Shown: positions 48,728-57,914, numbered from the stretch's first letter. The stretch: DNA of 64,000 nt from Mesorhizobium sp. (GCA_004017275.1 SAKE01000001.1:496001-560000); one strand, 5' to 3'. A program made the numbers and translations. The notes: generated by a model from the letters alone, not told the origin.

Positions 48728-49980
48728 GCGCTCAGCCGCTCGATGTCGGCGCCGCACAGGCGCAGCTTGCGGTCCAGCTGTTCATAGCCGCGGTCAAGGT
48801 GATAGACCCGGTTGATGGTCGTCTCGCCCTCGGCGACCAGCGCCGCCAGCACCAGCGACACCGAAGCGCGCAGGTCGGTGGCCATAACCGAGGCGCCATG
48901 CAGTCTCTCACCGCCGCGCACCAGCGCCGTGGTGCCTTGCAGCTTTATGTTGGCTCCCAGCCGCATCAGTTCGGGAACATGCATAAAGCGGTTCTCGAAG
49001 ATGGTCTCGCGCAGCAGCGATGCGCCATCAGTGCAGCACATCAGTGCCATGAACTGCGCCTGCAGGTCGGTCGGAAACCCCGGATAGGGCTCCGTCGTCA
49101 GGTCGACGGCCCTGAGCGGCCGGTCGCGTGAGACGATGAGCCCGCGGTCGCCGGGCCAGACGCTCACCCCGGTGGCCTCCAGCAATTGCACCACCGAGGC
49201 CATGTGTTCGAGCCGGGCGTGCGTCAGTTCCAACTGGCCGCCGGTGATCGCAGCGGCAATGGCATAGGTGCCGGCTTCGATGCGGTCGGGGATGATGTCG
49301 TGCGTGGCTGCATGCCAGTTGGTTTCGCCGGCGATCAGGATGCGGTGCGTGCCGGCGCCCTCGATGCTGGCACCCATGGCGTTGAGGCAAGCTGCGAGAT
49401 CCGCCACTTCCGGCTCGCGCGCCGCGTTGAGGATCTCGGTTTCGCCTTTTGCCGTGGTCGCCGCCATCATGGCGGTTTCCGTCGCGCCGACCGATGGCGA
49501 GCTCAAGACGATGCGCGTACCGGTCAATCCGTTTGGTGCCGACGCGACGATCGATCCGTTCTCGATGGCGATCCTGGCGCCCAGCGCCGCAAGTGCCGCT
49601 ACATGCATGTCGACCGGCCGCGCGCCGATCGCGCAGCCGCCCGGCAGCGAAACCCGCGCATGGCCGAAGCGGGCAAGCAGCGGTGCCAGCACGAGCACCG
49701 TCGCCCGCATCTTTCGCACCGTGTCGTAGGACGTCTCCTTGGAAACGGCGGCACTGGTGTCGATCGTCGCGGCATGCGCAGATCGCGTAACCTCGGCACC
49801 ATGAAGGCGCACCACGCCGAGCATGTTTTCGACATCGGTCACATCGGGCAAATTGGTCAGTTCGAGCGGGTAGGGGCTGAGCAGCGCGGCCGCGACCTGC
49901 GGCAGGGCGGCGTTCTTGGCGCCGGATATGGTGACCGCGCCTTCCAGTCTTTGTCCGCCGATGATCCGCAATCTGTCCAT
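48724..49980 (-). CDS. UDP-N-acetylglucosamine 1-carboxyvinyltransferase (MurA paralogue)
   Basis: 418 aa EPSP-synthase-fold enzyme. It begins [24 protein letters not shown] (Lys22), and retains the catalytic Cys116 in [13 protein letters not shown] and [15 protein letters not shown]. It transfers enolpyruvate to UDP-GlcNAc, the first step of murein synthesis. Its operon setting beside a GlcNAc kinase and murQ, under an RpiR-type regulator, is unlike the housekeeping murA, so it is likely a second copy; I cannot see the rest of the genome. Confidence 0.88.
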   Translation of the reverse strand: MDRLRIIGGQRLEGAVTISGAKNAALPQVAAALLSPYPLELTNLPDVTDVENMLGVVRLHGAEVTRSAHAATIDTSAAVSKETSYDTVRKMRATVLVLAPLLARFGHARVSLPGGCAIGARPVDMHVAALAALGARIAIENGSIVASAPNGLTGTRIVLSSPSVGATETAMMAATTAKGETEILNAAREPEVADLAACLNAMGASIEGAGTHRILIAGETNWHAATHDIIPDRIEAGTYAIAAAITGGQLELTHARLEHMASVVQLLEATGVSVWPGDRGLIVSRDRPLRAVDLTTEPYPGFPTDLQAQFMALMCCTDGASLLRETIFENRFMHVPELMRLGANIKLQGTTALVRGGERLHGASVMATDLRASVSLVLAALVAEGETTINRVYHLDRGYEQLDRKLRLCGADIERLSA

Positions 49981-50066
49981 GGGCTGAAACCTTGTTTCAC
50001 GTGGGCCGAACCGCACTCGAGCCAAGCGAGAAATTAATTCTACGTTCTTGGCTGTCAATCGGAATT

Positions 50067-50081
50067 GGAATAATTTATTCC
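50067..50081. promoter_or_regulatory. Palindromic operator between murA paralogue and rpiR
   Basis: GGAATAATTTATTCC, a 7+7 bp palindrome around a central T, in the divergent promoter region 49981-50114. It differs from the murQ site at one position. Probable RpiR autoregulatory site. Confidence 0.75.
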
Positions 50082-50114
50082 TTGGCCCAGCACCTGAAAA
50101 CGCGAGGGAATCCC

Positions 50115-50975
50115 GTGTCCGTTCTGAAAAGGATCAATGCGAAGCTCGACGGCATGGCGCCTGGCGATCGCGAGATCGGCCGCTACATCGTCGACAATCC
50201 CGACCAGATGCTGCGCCTGTCGACGGCGGCTCTCGCGGCCGGGATCGGCCGCAGCCAGTCGAGCGTCGTCAAGTTCAGCCAGAAGCTCGGTTACGCCAGC
50301 TACCAGGAGCTCAAGCTCGCCGTCAGCGAGGCCAAGGCGCAGGAATGGCAGGTGCCGGCCGGCGTGATCCACGGGTCGATCGAGGTCGGCGACAGCTACC
50401 AGGTTATTCTGAAGAAGCTGATCGGCAGCAAGCTTTTGTCGATGCAGCGGACCGCCGAGGCCAACACCGAGCGCATCATCTCCAGGACGCTTGAGCTGCT
50501 AAATGGCGCGCGCCGCATCCATCTGGTCGGCGTCGGCGCCTCCTCGCTGGTGGCGCGCGATTTTTCCTACAAGCTGATGAAGCTCGGCCGCAATGTGCTG
50601 CATGACAGCGACAGCCACATCCAGATGGCCAATGTCTCGACGTTAGGCCCTGACGACGTGCTGTTCGCGCTGTCCTATTCCGGCGCCAGCATCGAAACCT
50701 TGCGTATCGCCGAACTTGCCAGCAAGCGCGGCACGACGGTGATCGCCGTCACCGGCCTGCACGACAATCCGCTGAGCCGCGTCGCCGACATCCGTCTCTA
50801 CACCATCGCCGACGAGGAGCGTGCGCGCTCGTCCTCCATCACCGCGCGCGACGCGCAACTGACGCTGACCGACCTGTTGTTCATCCTACTGGTGCAGAAG
50901 CAGCCCGATGCCAACGACTATGTCCACAACAGCGAGGCGGCGGTCTCGGTGCTGAAGGCGGAGCGGTCTTCGTAG
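50115..50975 (+). CDS. RpiR/MurR family transcriptional regulator
   Basis: 286 aa from a GTG with AGGGA before it. N-terminal helix-turn-helix LSTAALAAGIGRSQSSVVKF-SQKLG, and a C-terminal SIS sugar-phosphate domain from about residue 125 (ARRIHLVGVGASSLVARDF, LFALSYSGASIET). It probably senses MurNAc 6-phosphate or a related recycling metabolite and represses the murA-kinase and murQ units through the shared GGAATA-N3-TATTCC sites. Confidence 0.88.
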   Translation: MSVLKRINAKLDGMAPGDREIGRYIVDNPDQMLRLSTAALAAGIGRSQSSVVKFSQKLGYASYQELKLAVSEAKAQEWQVPAGVIHGSIEVGDSYQVILKKLIGSKLLSMQRTAEANTERIISRTLELLNGARRIHLVGVGASSLVARDFSYKLMKLGRNVLHDSDSHIQMANVSTLGPDDVLFALSYSGASIETLRIAELASKRGTTVIAVTGLHDNPLSRVADIRLYTIADEERARSSSITARDAQLTLTDLLFILLVQKQPDANDYVHNSEAAVSVLKAERSS

Positions 50976-51128
50976 CGCCACAGGCGATGCAGGACCGCGC
51001 AACGCCGGTTCTGCAGCCTGCTGGCTCAACAACCGCAGCGATGCCACCTCTTGCCTGCCGGCTCCGAAGGCGCGACCCTGCCTGGTCTGGCGAAACGCTT
51101 CCGCCGAAATCCGCAAGGAGGGAGAATC

Positions 51129-51818
51129 ATGACATCCGATGTGGCCGTCATTGCAGGCGCGGGCGCTGGTCTGAGCGCCTCGCTTGCGCGCCTTCTCACC
51201 CGGGAAGGCTTTCGCGTGGTTCTGGCCGCCCGCAACGTCGGGAAGCTGAGCGCTCTGGTCGATGAGACCGGTGCGCTGGCCGTCGAGACGGATGTCGCCG
51301 ATGCTGCGTCCGTCGCCAAGCTGTTCGACGTCGCCGACAAGGTCGGCCCGCTGGCGCTTGTGGTGTTCAACGCCAGCGCGCGCACGCGCGGCCCGGTCGC
51401 CGAGCTCGATGCCGAAGCGGTCAAACAGGCATTGCTGGTCGGCGCCTATGGCGGCTTCCTGGTCGGCCAGCAGGCGGCGCGCCGCTTGCTGGCGCGGGGT
51501 TCCGGATCGATCCTGTTCACCGGCGCCACCGCCAGTGTGAAAGGGTTTTCCGGCTCGGCCGGCTTTGCCATGCCGAAATTCGGCCTGCGCGGCCTGGCGC
51601 AGTCCATGGCCCGCGAACTCGCCCCGCAGAACATCCACGTTGCGCACTTCATCATCGACGGCCAGATCGAGTCGCCCGGACAAGCAGCCGATCCCGACCG
51701 GCCGGACCGCCGGCTGTCGCCGGACGCCATCGCCGAGGCCTATCTCGCGGCCCATCGCCAGCATCGCAGCGCTTGGAGCTCGGAGCTTGAGCTGCGGCCG
51801 TGGGTCGAGACGTTTTGA
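51129..51818 (+). CDS. Short-chain dehydrogenase/reductase-like protein lacking the catalytic Tyr
   Basis: 229 aa. The Rossmann motif AVIAGAGAGLSASLARLLTR and the NAS strand (LVVFNASARTRG, for NAG) are SDR-like, and the active-site Ser strand is SILFTGATAS. Where the YxxxK motif should be it reads GFAMPKFG, so the Tyr is Phe while the Lys is kept. It could be a poor catalyst or a binding protein. It follows the RpiR gene by 150 bp and carries GGAGGGAGA before its ATG. Confidence 0.85.
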   Translation: MTSDVAVIAGAGAGLSASLARLLTREGFRVVLAARNVGKLSALVDETGALAVETDVADAASVAKLFDVADKVGPLALVVFNASARTRGPVAELDAEAVKQALLVGAYGGFLVGQQAARRLLARGSGSILFTGATASVKGFSGSAGFAMPKFGLRGLAQSMARELAPQNIHVAHFIIDGQIESPGQAADPDRPDRRLSPDAIAEAYLAAHRQHRSAWSSELELRPWVETF

Positions 51819-51822
51819 CAAT

Positions 51823-51878
51823 CCAGTTGATCGCCTAGGGCCAGCCGATCGCCTAACGGCCAGTTGATCGCCTAAGGG
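51823..51878. repeat. Three tandem copies of an 18-19 bp unit
   Basis: The unit CCAGTTGATCGCCTAaGGG occurs at 51823-51840, 51841-51859 (two changes) and 51860-51878. It lies just after the SDR gene and before an AT-rich gap that leads to the 52045 operon. Possibly a protein-binding array or a leftover of slippage. Confidence 0.8.
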
Positions 51879-52044
51879 AAAGTAACGCGATCCTTCCGCT
51901 ACTCCTTATATATATTAGGCAATTCTCATATTTTGTAGCGCTAAGCTGCTTATCCAATACATAAAAAAGCACAGTGTAATATATACGTTTGTTTAACGTC
52001 GGTTGTGCATGTTGCTGGCTTTCCCGGGCTAATTGAGAACGCGC

Positions 52045-52884
52045 ATGCCGGTCACACGTCGTACACTGCTTGCGGCCGGAAGCGCTGGGTTGCTGATCTC
52101 GCAAGCCCAGGCAGCCAGCACGCCGGGACAGCAGGCGGAGAACGCCCCAAATCCTATAGCCAGCGGCAATGCGTTGCGCATCGCAATGCCGGCCTTCGCT
52201 TCCAATCCGTTCTTCCCGGCCGACGGATCGGGGGACAATGGCATAGACATGGAACTGGCCCACGGCATCGCTGCGGCGCTTGGCGTCGAGCCGGTGTTCG
52301 ACCGATCCGCCGCAACGTTCGACGATATCGTAAAACAGGTGAGTTCCGGTCAGGCCGACATGGCGATCGGCAAACTCAGCCGGACCCTTCAGCGCGGCCG
52401 GTCGATCGTCTATTCCCGGCCCTACGCCATGCTGCGCCAGGGGTTGATCGCCAACCGCCTCAACCTGGCGCGTATCGCGCAGGGCAAGCCGCCCGAACAG
52501 ATCGTCCGGGATTTCTCGGGCGATCTCGGCGTGATCGAGGGCTCTTCATTCGCCACCTATGCGGCCACGACCTTCCCGCACGCACAAATCCGCCGTTTCG
52601 CGAGCTGGGATTTGATCATCGATGCGATCCGGAACGGGACCATCGACATGGCCTATCGCGACGATTTCGAGATCAAGAAGCTGATGGTCGACGATCCGTC
52701 GATGACGGTCGTCGCGCGCTCCATCACGCTGACGGACAAGGTCGACACGATCGCAATCGGCGTGCGGCCCGACAACCCGCACCTCGCGACCTTTGTCGAT
52801 CTCTATCTCGATCTCGCGCGAGGTCAGCAGGTTCTCAACACAGACGAGATCATCGCCCGCTATCGCCAGGGGAGCAAAGCCTGA
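52045..52884 (+). CDS. Periplasmic substrate-binding protein (SBP_bac_3 family), probable Tat substrate
   Basis: 279 aa. The N-terminus MPVTRRTLLAAGSAGLLISQ with AQA carries twin arginines and a hydrophobic stretch like a Tat signal. The rest resembles amino-acid-binding PBPs: LRIAMPAFASNPFF, DMELAHGIAAALGVEP, QVSSGQADMAIG, VIEGSSFATYAATTF. A TTG four codons upstream is possible. No ABC permease or ATPase follows; the next gene is a DAACS symporter, so the protein either feeds that or acts as a sensor. Confidence 0.85.
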   Translation: MPVTRRTLLAAGSAGLLISQAQAASTPGQQAENAPNPIASGNALRIAMPAFASNPFFPADGSGDNGIDMELAHGIAAALGVEPVFDRSAATFDDIVKQVSSGQADMAIGKLSRTLQRGRSIVYSRPYAMLRQGLIANRLNLARIAQGKPPEQIVRDFSGDLGVIEGSSFATYAATTFPHAQIRRFASWDLIIDAIRNGTIDMAYRDDFEIKKLMVDDPSMTVVARSITLTDKVDTIAIGVRPDNPHLATFVDLYLDLARGQQVLNTDEIIARYRQGSKA

Positions 52885-52885
52885 C

Positions 52886-54247
52886 ATGGCCATCTCCGAG
52901 GTAGCCGGACCCCTGCCTTTCGATTGGCGTCTTGCGGCGAGGCGCATCCTGCGCTCGCCCGCGACGACGATAGCGATGATCGCGGCAGGGATCCTGTGCG
53001 GCCTCTACTATCCAGGCTTGGCCCATGCGATCAGCCCGGTCGCACAGCTCTACCTGAATTTCCTCAAGATGGTCGTTCTGCCCTACCTGGTCTCCTCGGT
53101 CATCTTCTCCATCACGGCGATGGTCCAGGACCCGAAATCGGTCCGCTACCTCGGCAAGGTGGGTATGGCCGTGCTGGTCGTGTCGTTCTTGAGCGTGCTG
53201 GTGAGCGGCACCTTGTCGCTGATCCTGCAGCCGGGCCAGATCGAGAATCCCCAGTCGCGCATCGAGCTTGGCGAGTTCATCAATTCGCAAGGCAGCGTAT
53301 CCACCGATCTCGCATTCCCGTTCCAGCCGCCGCCCTCCAATGAGGATCCCAGCGGCGGGCATTCGATCCTGCTCGACCTGGTGCCGAACAACGTCTTCAA
53401 TGCACTGGCCTCGGGTCAGACCATCCAGGTCCTGCTGTTCTGCCTGCTTTTCGGACTCGCCATGGGGAAGATTCCACAGCCCTCGTCCATGAGCCTGACC
53501 CAGGCGCTCAACGCGGTCTACCGGGCCTGCACGGTGCTCACCAACTGGTTCATCTGGGGATTGCCCTTTGCAACCTTCATCCTGATCGCGGACCAGACCG
53601 CGTCGACCGGAACCAAGCCGCTCACGCTGATGGGCGGCTACCTCCTGGTGATGGGTCTTTCCTGCCTCACATTCGTCGCCGGCGCCTTTGCCATTATCGC
53701 CATCCGGTCGCGACGAAGCTACTGGACGACGATCAAGACCTGCCAGCCGCTTCTTATGGTGGCCATCACCACACGCTCTACGGTCGCCTCGCTGCCGTGG
53801 GTCATCAACCTTTTGAGCGAGCGCCTGCGGTTCAGCCTGGTGGTGGTCGAACTGCTGGTGCCGCTGCAGGCGGCATTGCTGCGCACAGGCCCGGCGCTGC
53901 TCTATACGTCGGGCGCGCTGTTCATCGCTCAGCTCTACGGCCATCCGCTTGCGGTCGCCGACCTCGTGCTCGTCGGCATCATCTCAGCGCTTCTCGCGCT
54001 CACCACCGGCGGCATGGGCAGCCTGCTCATCCTGTCGCAGATGTCCATCGTCTGCGGATATTTGAAGCTTCCCTTCGAGGCGGCGTTCGCCCTGTTCGTC
54101 GCGGTGGATGCGGCCGTCGACACGTTCATGACGCTGGCCAGCGTCTGCACCGTCGCGGCGAGCACGGCAATGATCGCTCCCAGCCACAGGGAGACGACGC
54201 AGCCTGAAACCGTTTCGGAGCAACTCGAAGCCGAGCCTGTCGGATGA
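52886..54247 (+). CDS. Dicarboxylate/amino acid:cation symporter (DAACS/SLC1 family)
   Basis: 453 aa, many hydrophobic helices. It has SLC1-like features such as YLNFLKMVVLPYLVSSVIFS near residue 60, ITTRSTVASLPWVINLL at the first hairpin-like region and TTGGMGSLLILSQMSIVCGY near the second. It is divergent from DctA (33503) and probably carries glutamate, aspartate or a relative. It starts one base after the binding-protein stop and overlaps the racemase by four bases. Confidence 0.88.
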   Translation: MAISEVAGPLPFDWRLAARRILRSPATTIAMIAAGILCGLYYPGLAHAISPVAQLYLNFLKMVVLPYLVSSVIFSITAMVQDPKSVRYLGKVGMAVLVVSFLSVLVSGTLSLILQPGQIENPQSRIELGEFINSQGSVSTDLAFPFQPPPSNEDPSGGHSILLDLVPNNVFNALASGQTIQVLLFCLLFGLAMGKIPQPSSMSLTQALNAVYRACTVLTNWFIWGLPFATFILIADQTASTGTKPLTLMGGYLLVMGLSCLTFVAGAFAIIAIRSRRSYWTTIKTCQPLLMVAITTRSTVASLPWVINLLSERLRFSLVVVELLVPLQAALLRTGPALLYTSGALFIAQLYGHPLAVADLVLVGIISALLALTTGGMGSLLILSQMSIVCGYLKLPFEAAFALFVAVDAAVDTFMTLASVCTVAASTAMIAPSHRETTQPETVSEQLEAEPVG

Positions 54248-55062
54248 TCGACGACAGCATCCGTCCCCAGCTCGGCATTATCGGCGGTCTCGGGCCGCTC
54301 GCATCGGCTGATTTCTACTTCAAGCTGACCCGAATGACCCAGGCGTTCAGAGACAACGAACATGTGCCTGCCGTCATCCTCAGCGTCCCGCAGCTACCCG
54401 ACAGGACCGAAGCGATCCTTGCCGGCCATGACGGACCGCTGGCGCCTCTGAAAGCTGCGGTCTCGACGCTCAATGCGCTCGGCGTCGCCTGTATCGCGAT
54501 GCCGTGCAACACCGCCCATCATTGGTACGGCCAACTGGCGGCGAATTCGCACGCGGAAATCATCCATATCGGCGACGCGGTGTTGGCGGAAACGCGTCGC
54601 AGCCTGGACCGGGGCCGGGTTGCGATCCTCGCCACCCAAGGCACGCTGGTCTCCAGCTTCTATCAGAACAGGATGTCGGCAGCGGGATTTGAGTTCTGCC
54701 TTCCCGCGAACGCCGAGTTTCAGCAGTGCGTCGACAGCGCAATCAGCCTCGTCAAGGCGGGTTCGATCGCGGATGCGGCGGTCGAAACCGAGCGCGCGCT
54801 CGATATCGCGCAAGCGGCCGGCGCCGATGCCGCTCTTCTCGGCTGCACCGAACTGTCGGTGGTGGCCGCCAGCCTCAACGATGTGAATGGTTTGGTCGTC
54901 ATCGACAGCAATGCCGCCTTGGCGCGAGCCTGTCTGACCCGATTGGGTTTCGGTGCGCAGGAAGCCCGAGGCCTGCCGACCGTATCGCGGCTGCCGGGAC
55001 ATAACCGATCGATGCGGGCCAGTTCGGTCGCACTGGCCCAGCTGTCGGTGAGTTCGATCTAG
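54244..55062 (+). CDS. Aspartate/glutamate racemase family protein
   Basis: 272 aa. Both catalytic cysteines of the two-thiol racemase mechanism are present: IAMPCNTAHHWYG near residue 82 and LLGCTELSVVA near residue 200. LGIIGGLGPLASADFYFKL opens the first domain. It overlaps the symporter stop and ends tail to tail with the glutamine-synthetase-like gene (4-base overlap). It probably interconverts D- and L-acidic amino acids taken up by the transporter. Confidence 0.9.
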   Translation: MIDDSIRPQLGIIGGLGPLASADFYFKLTRMTQAFRDNEHVPAVILSVPQLPDRTEAILAGHDGPLAPLKAAVSTLNALGVACIAMPCNTAHHWYGQLAANSHAEIIHIGDAVLAETRRSLDRGRVAILATQGTLVSSFYQNRMSAAGFEFCLPANAEFQQCVDSAISLVKAGSIADAAVETERALDIAQAAGADAALLGCTELSVVAASLNDVNGLVVIDSNAALARACLTRLGFGAQEARGLPTVSRLPGHNRSMRASSVALAQLSVSSI

Positions 55063-56414
55063 ACGCTTTCGAGATACGTCTCGATCTCGAAATCGCTGAC
55101 ATTGAGCGCGAATGTGTTCAGCTCCTGCCGTTTGCAGGCCACGAAAGAGTCGCGCAGGATTGCCGGGAAGATCTCCGCCACATGCGTCCCGCTTTCAAAG
55201 GCGGCGATCGCGGACGCCCAGTCCGGCGGCAGCTTCGCCGGCGGAAGTCCCTGGCCATCGCTGCCGGTCGGATCGCCTGGCGATATTTGTCTTTCAATGC
55301 CTGTCAGCGCGGCGCCCAATATAGCCGCCAGCACCAGATATGGATTGGCGTCCGCCCCTGAAACGCGATGCTCGATACGGCGTGCAGCGGTCGGTCCGCC
55401 GGGAATGCGGATCGCCACCATGCGGTTCTCATAACCCCAGGCGACCGCGGTCGGCGCATAGGATCTTGGGCGCAGCCTGCGGTAGGAATTGAAGTGCGGC
55501 GCGAACACCAGCGTGCTCTCGGCCATTGCCGCAAGCAGGCCGCCGACCGCATGGCGCATGGTCTCCGAGCCCTGGTCGGTGCCGTCGTCGAAGATGTTCC
55601 GCCCTTCGCCGTCGACCAGGCTGAAATGAACGTGGAAGCCATTGCCGGCCCGGTCGCCATAGGGCTTGGCCATGAAACAGGCGGCAAAACCGTGCTTGCG
55701 GGCAATGCCCTTCACCGTGCGCTTGAACAGCACCGCATCGTCAGCCGCCCGCAAGGCGTCCGCGACATGGTTCAGATTAATCTCGAACTGGCCGACGCCG
55801 TTCTCGGCGATGGCCGTGTCGACGGGAATGCCTTGCGTCCGGCAGGCCTCGTAGACGTCATGGATGAAGGATTCGAAATCGTCGATCTCGTCGATCGACA
55901 ATGCCGCGTCGGAATCCAGACGACGTCCGGTCACCGGTGAGACGGGTCCGACCGGCCGCTGCGACTGCGGATCGACGAGGTAGAATTCGAGTTCCGTTGC
56001 CGCGACCGGGGTCAGGCCCAAAGCCTTGTAGCGATCGAGGATGCGGGCCAGCGCCCGTCGCGGGTCGCCGAGATAGGGCGCGCCGCTTTCGTCGGCGAGC
56101 CAGAGCGGGACGAGCGCCGTCGGATGTGCCGTCCAGGCCACCGGCAGAATGCCGCGCCCCGTCCATTGGCACAGTCCGTCGGCATCGCCGGTCGAGAAAA
56201 CAAGCGTGTTGCCTTCGATGTCCTCGCCCCAGACATCGAGCCCGATCAGCGAAAAAGGCATGCGCAGCTTGCCTTCCAGCGCCTTCCTTGCCTGCTCGAC
56301 GGGAATGCGCTTGCCGCGCATAATGCCGTTGAGGTCGCACACCGCAGCCCTCAGGCTCTGGATGTCGGTTCTGCTGTCAAGCCAGTTCAAAACGTCCGCA
56401 ATTGCATCGCTCAA
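55059..56414 (-). CDS. Glutamine synthetase family protein (gamma-glutamyl ligase, PuuA-like)
   Basis: 451 aa from a TTG at 56414 with AGAGGTT before it. GS features: ATELEFYLVD, NGVGQFEINLNH, AAMA near NGFHVHFSLVD (GxxHxHxS-type ATP/glutamate site) and AWGYENRMVAIRIPGG. Unlike housekeeping GlnA no adenylylation Tyr motif is seen, so a gamma-glutamyl ligase of polyamine or amine metabolism is likely. It is convergent with the racemase gene. Confidence 0.85.
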   Translation of the reverse strand: MSDAIADVLNWLDSRTDIQSLRAAVCDLNGIMRGKRIPVEQARKALEGKLRMPFSLIGLDVWGEDIEGNTLVFSTGDADGLCQWTGRGILPVAWTAHPTALVPLWLADESGAPYLGDPRRALARILDRYKALGLTPVAATELEFYLVDPQSQRPVGPVSPVTGRRLDSDAALSIDEIDDFESFIHDVYEACRTQGIPVDTAIAENGVGQFEINLNHVADALRAADDAVLFKRTVKGIARKHGFAACFMAKPYGDRAGNGFHVHFSLVDGEGRNIFDDGTDQGSETMRHAVGGLLAAMAESTLVFAPHFNSYRRLRPRSYAPTAVAWGYENRMVAIRIPGGPTAARRIEHRVSGADANPYLVLAAILGAALTGIERQISPGDPTGSDGQGLPPAKLPPDWASAIAAFESGTHVAEIFPAILRDSFVACKRQELNTFALNVSDFEIETYLESV

Positions 56415-56787
56415 TTTATAACCTCTGGTTTTCGAAGGTGCCGCAGCCTGACCGGCTGCACTGTCCCTGTAAAAAAAATAGCTTGTGAGTTTTAGGAAAC
56501 CATATCCGGCTGATGCCAGATATTTTTCCTCATTTTTTCAAGTCACTAGCTGGGATGTCGGGAGGCATTTCAAAACCAATTGCGCGATCTGCGATCGCAA
56601 CATAGAGGCAAGAAGCCTGAAAGCCAAGGGGTAGTCGGTCGGTTTGAAATTCAGCCTTCAAACAATCCCTCGAAAGTGTCATATTGTTGGCATGTGACCG
56701 CTGACAAGTTGGGGGTCAGAGCGGGCGAGGGTATGGCTACTATGACCGACAAGCGCCCGAAGCGCCGCGCGACGCCAGGGCGAAAGC
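56415..56787. other. Intergenic region with no convincing gene
   Basis: AT-richer than its surroundings near 56460-56560, consistent with a promoter zone for the minus-strand GS-like gene. A short frame from 56733 (32 codons, MATMTDKRPKRRATPG) overlaps the next gene and has a GAGGGT site, but is too short to support. Confidence 0.4.
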
Positions 56788-57129
56788 ATGAGAGATCAAA
56801 AACGGCGTTCTATTATCCGCTCACTGGTTGAATTAGATCAACCGGTTACAGAGCTTAAAACGCTCTTGGCGCCGCTTCCCTGGGACTATCCAAAACCGCT
56901 GGTCAGGCTGACCTACGATCACATTCGAAGCGTTCTCTTGCGCTTTCTGGCCGGGAATCTTGAGGCGAAGGACGTGGAGGAATGGGCGGATCTTGTTGAA
57001 ATGCGAGACGACATCGAGTTCGCAGAAGAGCGGACGCAAGAGGTAATCCACATGCTGTCCACGCCGCAGATCCACTTTCCTATCGATGGCCAGCTAGCGC
57101 GGCTTCTGCTTTCGCCAATTTCAAACTGA
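56788..57129 (+). CDS. Hypothetical protein, 113 aa
   Basis: It begins MRDQKRRSIIRSLVELDQPV and is mostly helical with clusters of charged residues (AKDVEEWADLVEMRDDIEFA). The composition looks like a real cytoplasmic protein. I do not recognise the family, although many charged helices with WADLVEMR-type motifs suggest a small immunity-like or regulatory protein. No clear ribosome site. Isolated between two minus-strand genes. Confidence 0.5.
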   Translation: MRDQKRRSIIRSLVELDQPVTELKTLLAPLPWDYPKPLVRLTYDHIRSVLLRFLAGNLEAKDVEEWADLVEMRDDIEFAEERTQEVIHMLSTPQIHFPIDGQLARLLLSPISN

Positions 57130-57215
57130 CCGACTGCCGGCATTCGACGTTCTGGTTCGTCACCGGGGCAACACGGTTAGGCCTTGGGCCGACGGCTGTC
57201 GCCCAGCGGTTCTAG

Positions 57216-57914
57216 CTAGTTTCTCGTCTCCGGAAATCTGGCCTGCTGCAGGATGTGCGAGGCGCCCTCGTCGATATCGCGCACGATGGCCGCGCGGGCG
57301 CGCTCCCCGTCCTGGGCCTCGATCGCCGCGACGACTTCCTCGTGAAAGTCGATGTCGAGGATCGAGGCGAGGTCATCCTCGAACCCCATGGCAAGGTTCC
57401 TGAGAAACGGGCCGACCTGCATCCACACGGTCTCGATCAGGAAGATCATCTGCTCGTTGCCGCAATGGCGATAGATCGAGAATTTGAAGTCGTGGTTCTT
57501 GCGCAGATAGTCGTCGATATCGCCTTTGCGGGCCGCCAATGTCAGGTCGGTGGAATGACGTCGGATCGTGCGCAGATTGTTGCCGTTGATGCGTTTTGTC
57601 GCCAGTTCGGTCGCCGAGCCTTCGAGGATCGTGCGCACCGCGGTCAACTGCGAAAACCGGTCGGCCGATATCGCCGGCACCTCGACGCTGCCGTTCGGCA
57701 TCGGGCTGAGCGCCCGCAATGCCTGCAGCCGCATGAAGGCGCTGCGCACCGGCATGTCGCTGGTGCCGAGTTCCTTGGCGAGTTTTCGCGACGTCAGCTT
57801 CTGGCCCGGCATGAACTGGCCGGACATCAACGCCCGCACAAGCTCCAGATAGACTTTCTCATGCAGGGGGACGGTGTCGACGGCGGTCAACCCGAATTGT
57901 GTTTTGTCGGCCAT
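57216..57914 (-). CDS. GntR family (FCD subfamily) transcriptional regulator
   Basis: 232 aa. The winged helix at residues 18-75 includes LTSRKLAKELGTSDMPVRSA, followed by an FCD domain with FKFSIYRHCGNEQM. It resembles the regulator at 4027 (same TSxMPVR recognition helix). By closeness it may control the 52045-56414 amino acid genes, but the stretch upstream also abuts ftsZ2, so the target is unclear. Confidence 0.87.
   Translation of the reverse strand: MADKTQFGLTAVDTVPLHEKVYLELVRALMSGQFMPGQKLTSRKLAKELGTSDMPVRSAFMRLQALRALSPMPNGSVEVPAISADRFSQLTAVRTILEGSATELATKRINGNNLRTIRRHSTDLTLAARKGDIDDYLRKNHDFKFSIYRHCGNEQMIFLIETVWMQVGPFLRNLAMGFEDDLASILDIDFHEEVVAAIEAQDGERARAAIVRDIDEGASHILQQARFPETRN

Noticed and set aside
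56580..56831. An 83-codon frame before the 56788 hypothetical gene
   Set aside because: Overlaps the better-looking 113-aa gene, unusual composition and no recognisable domain.
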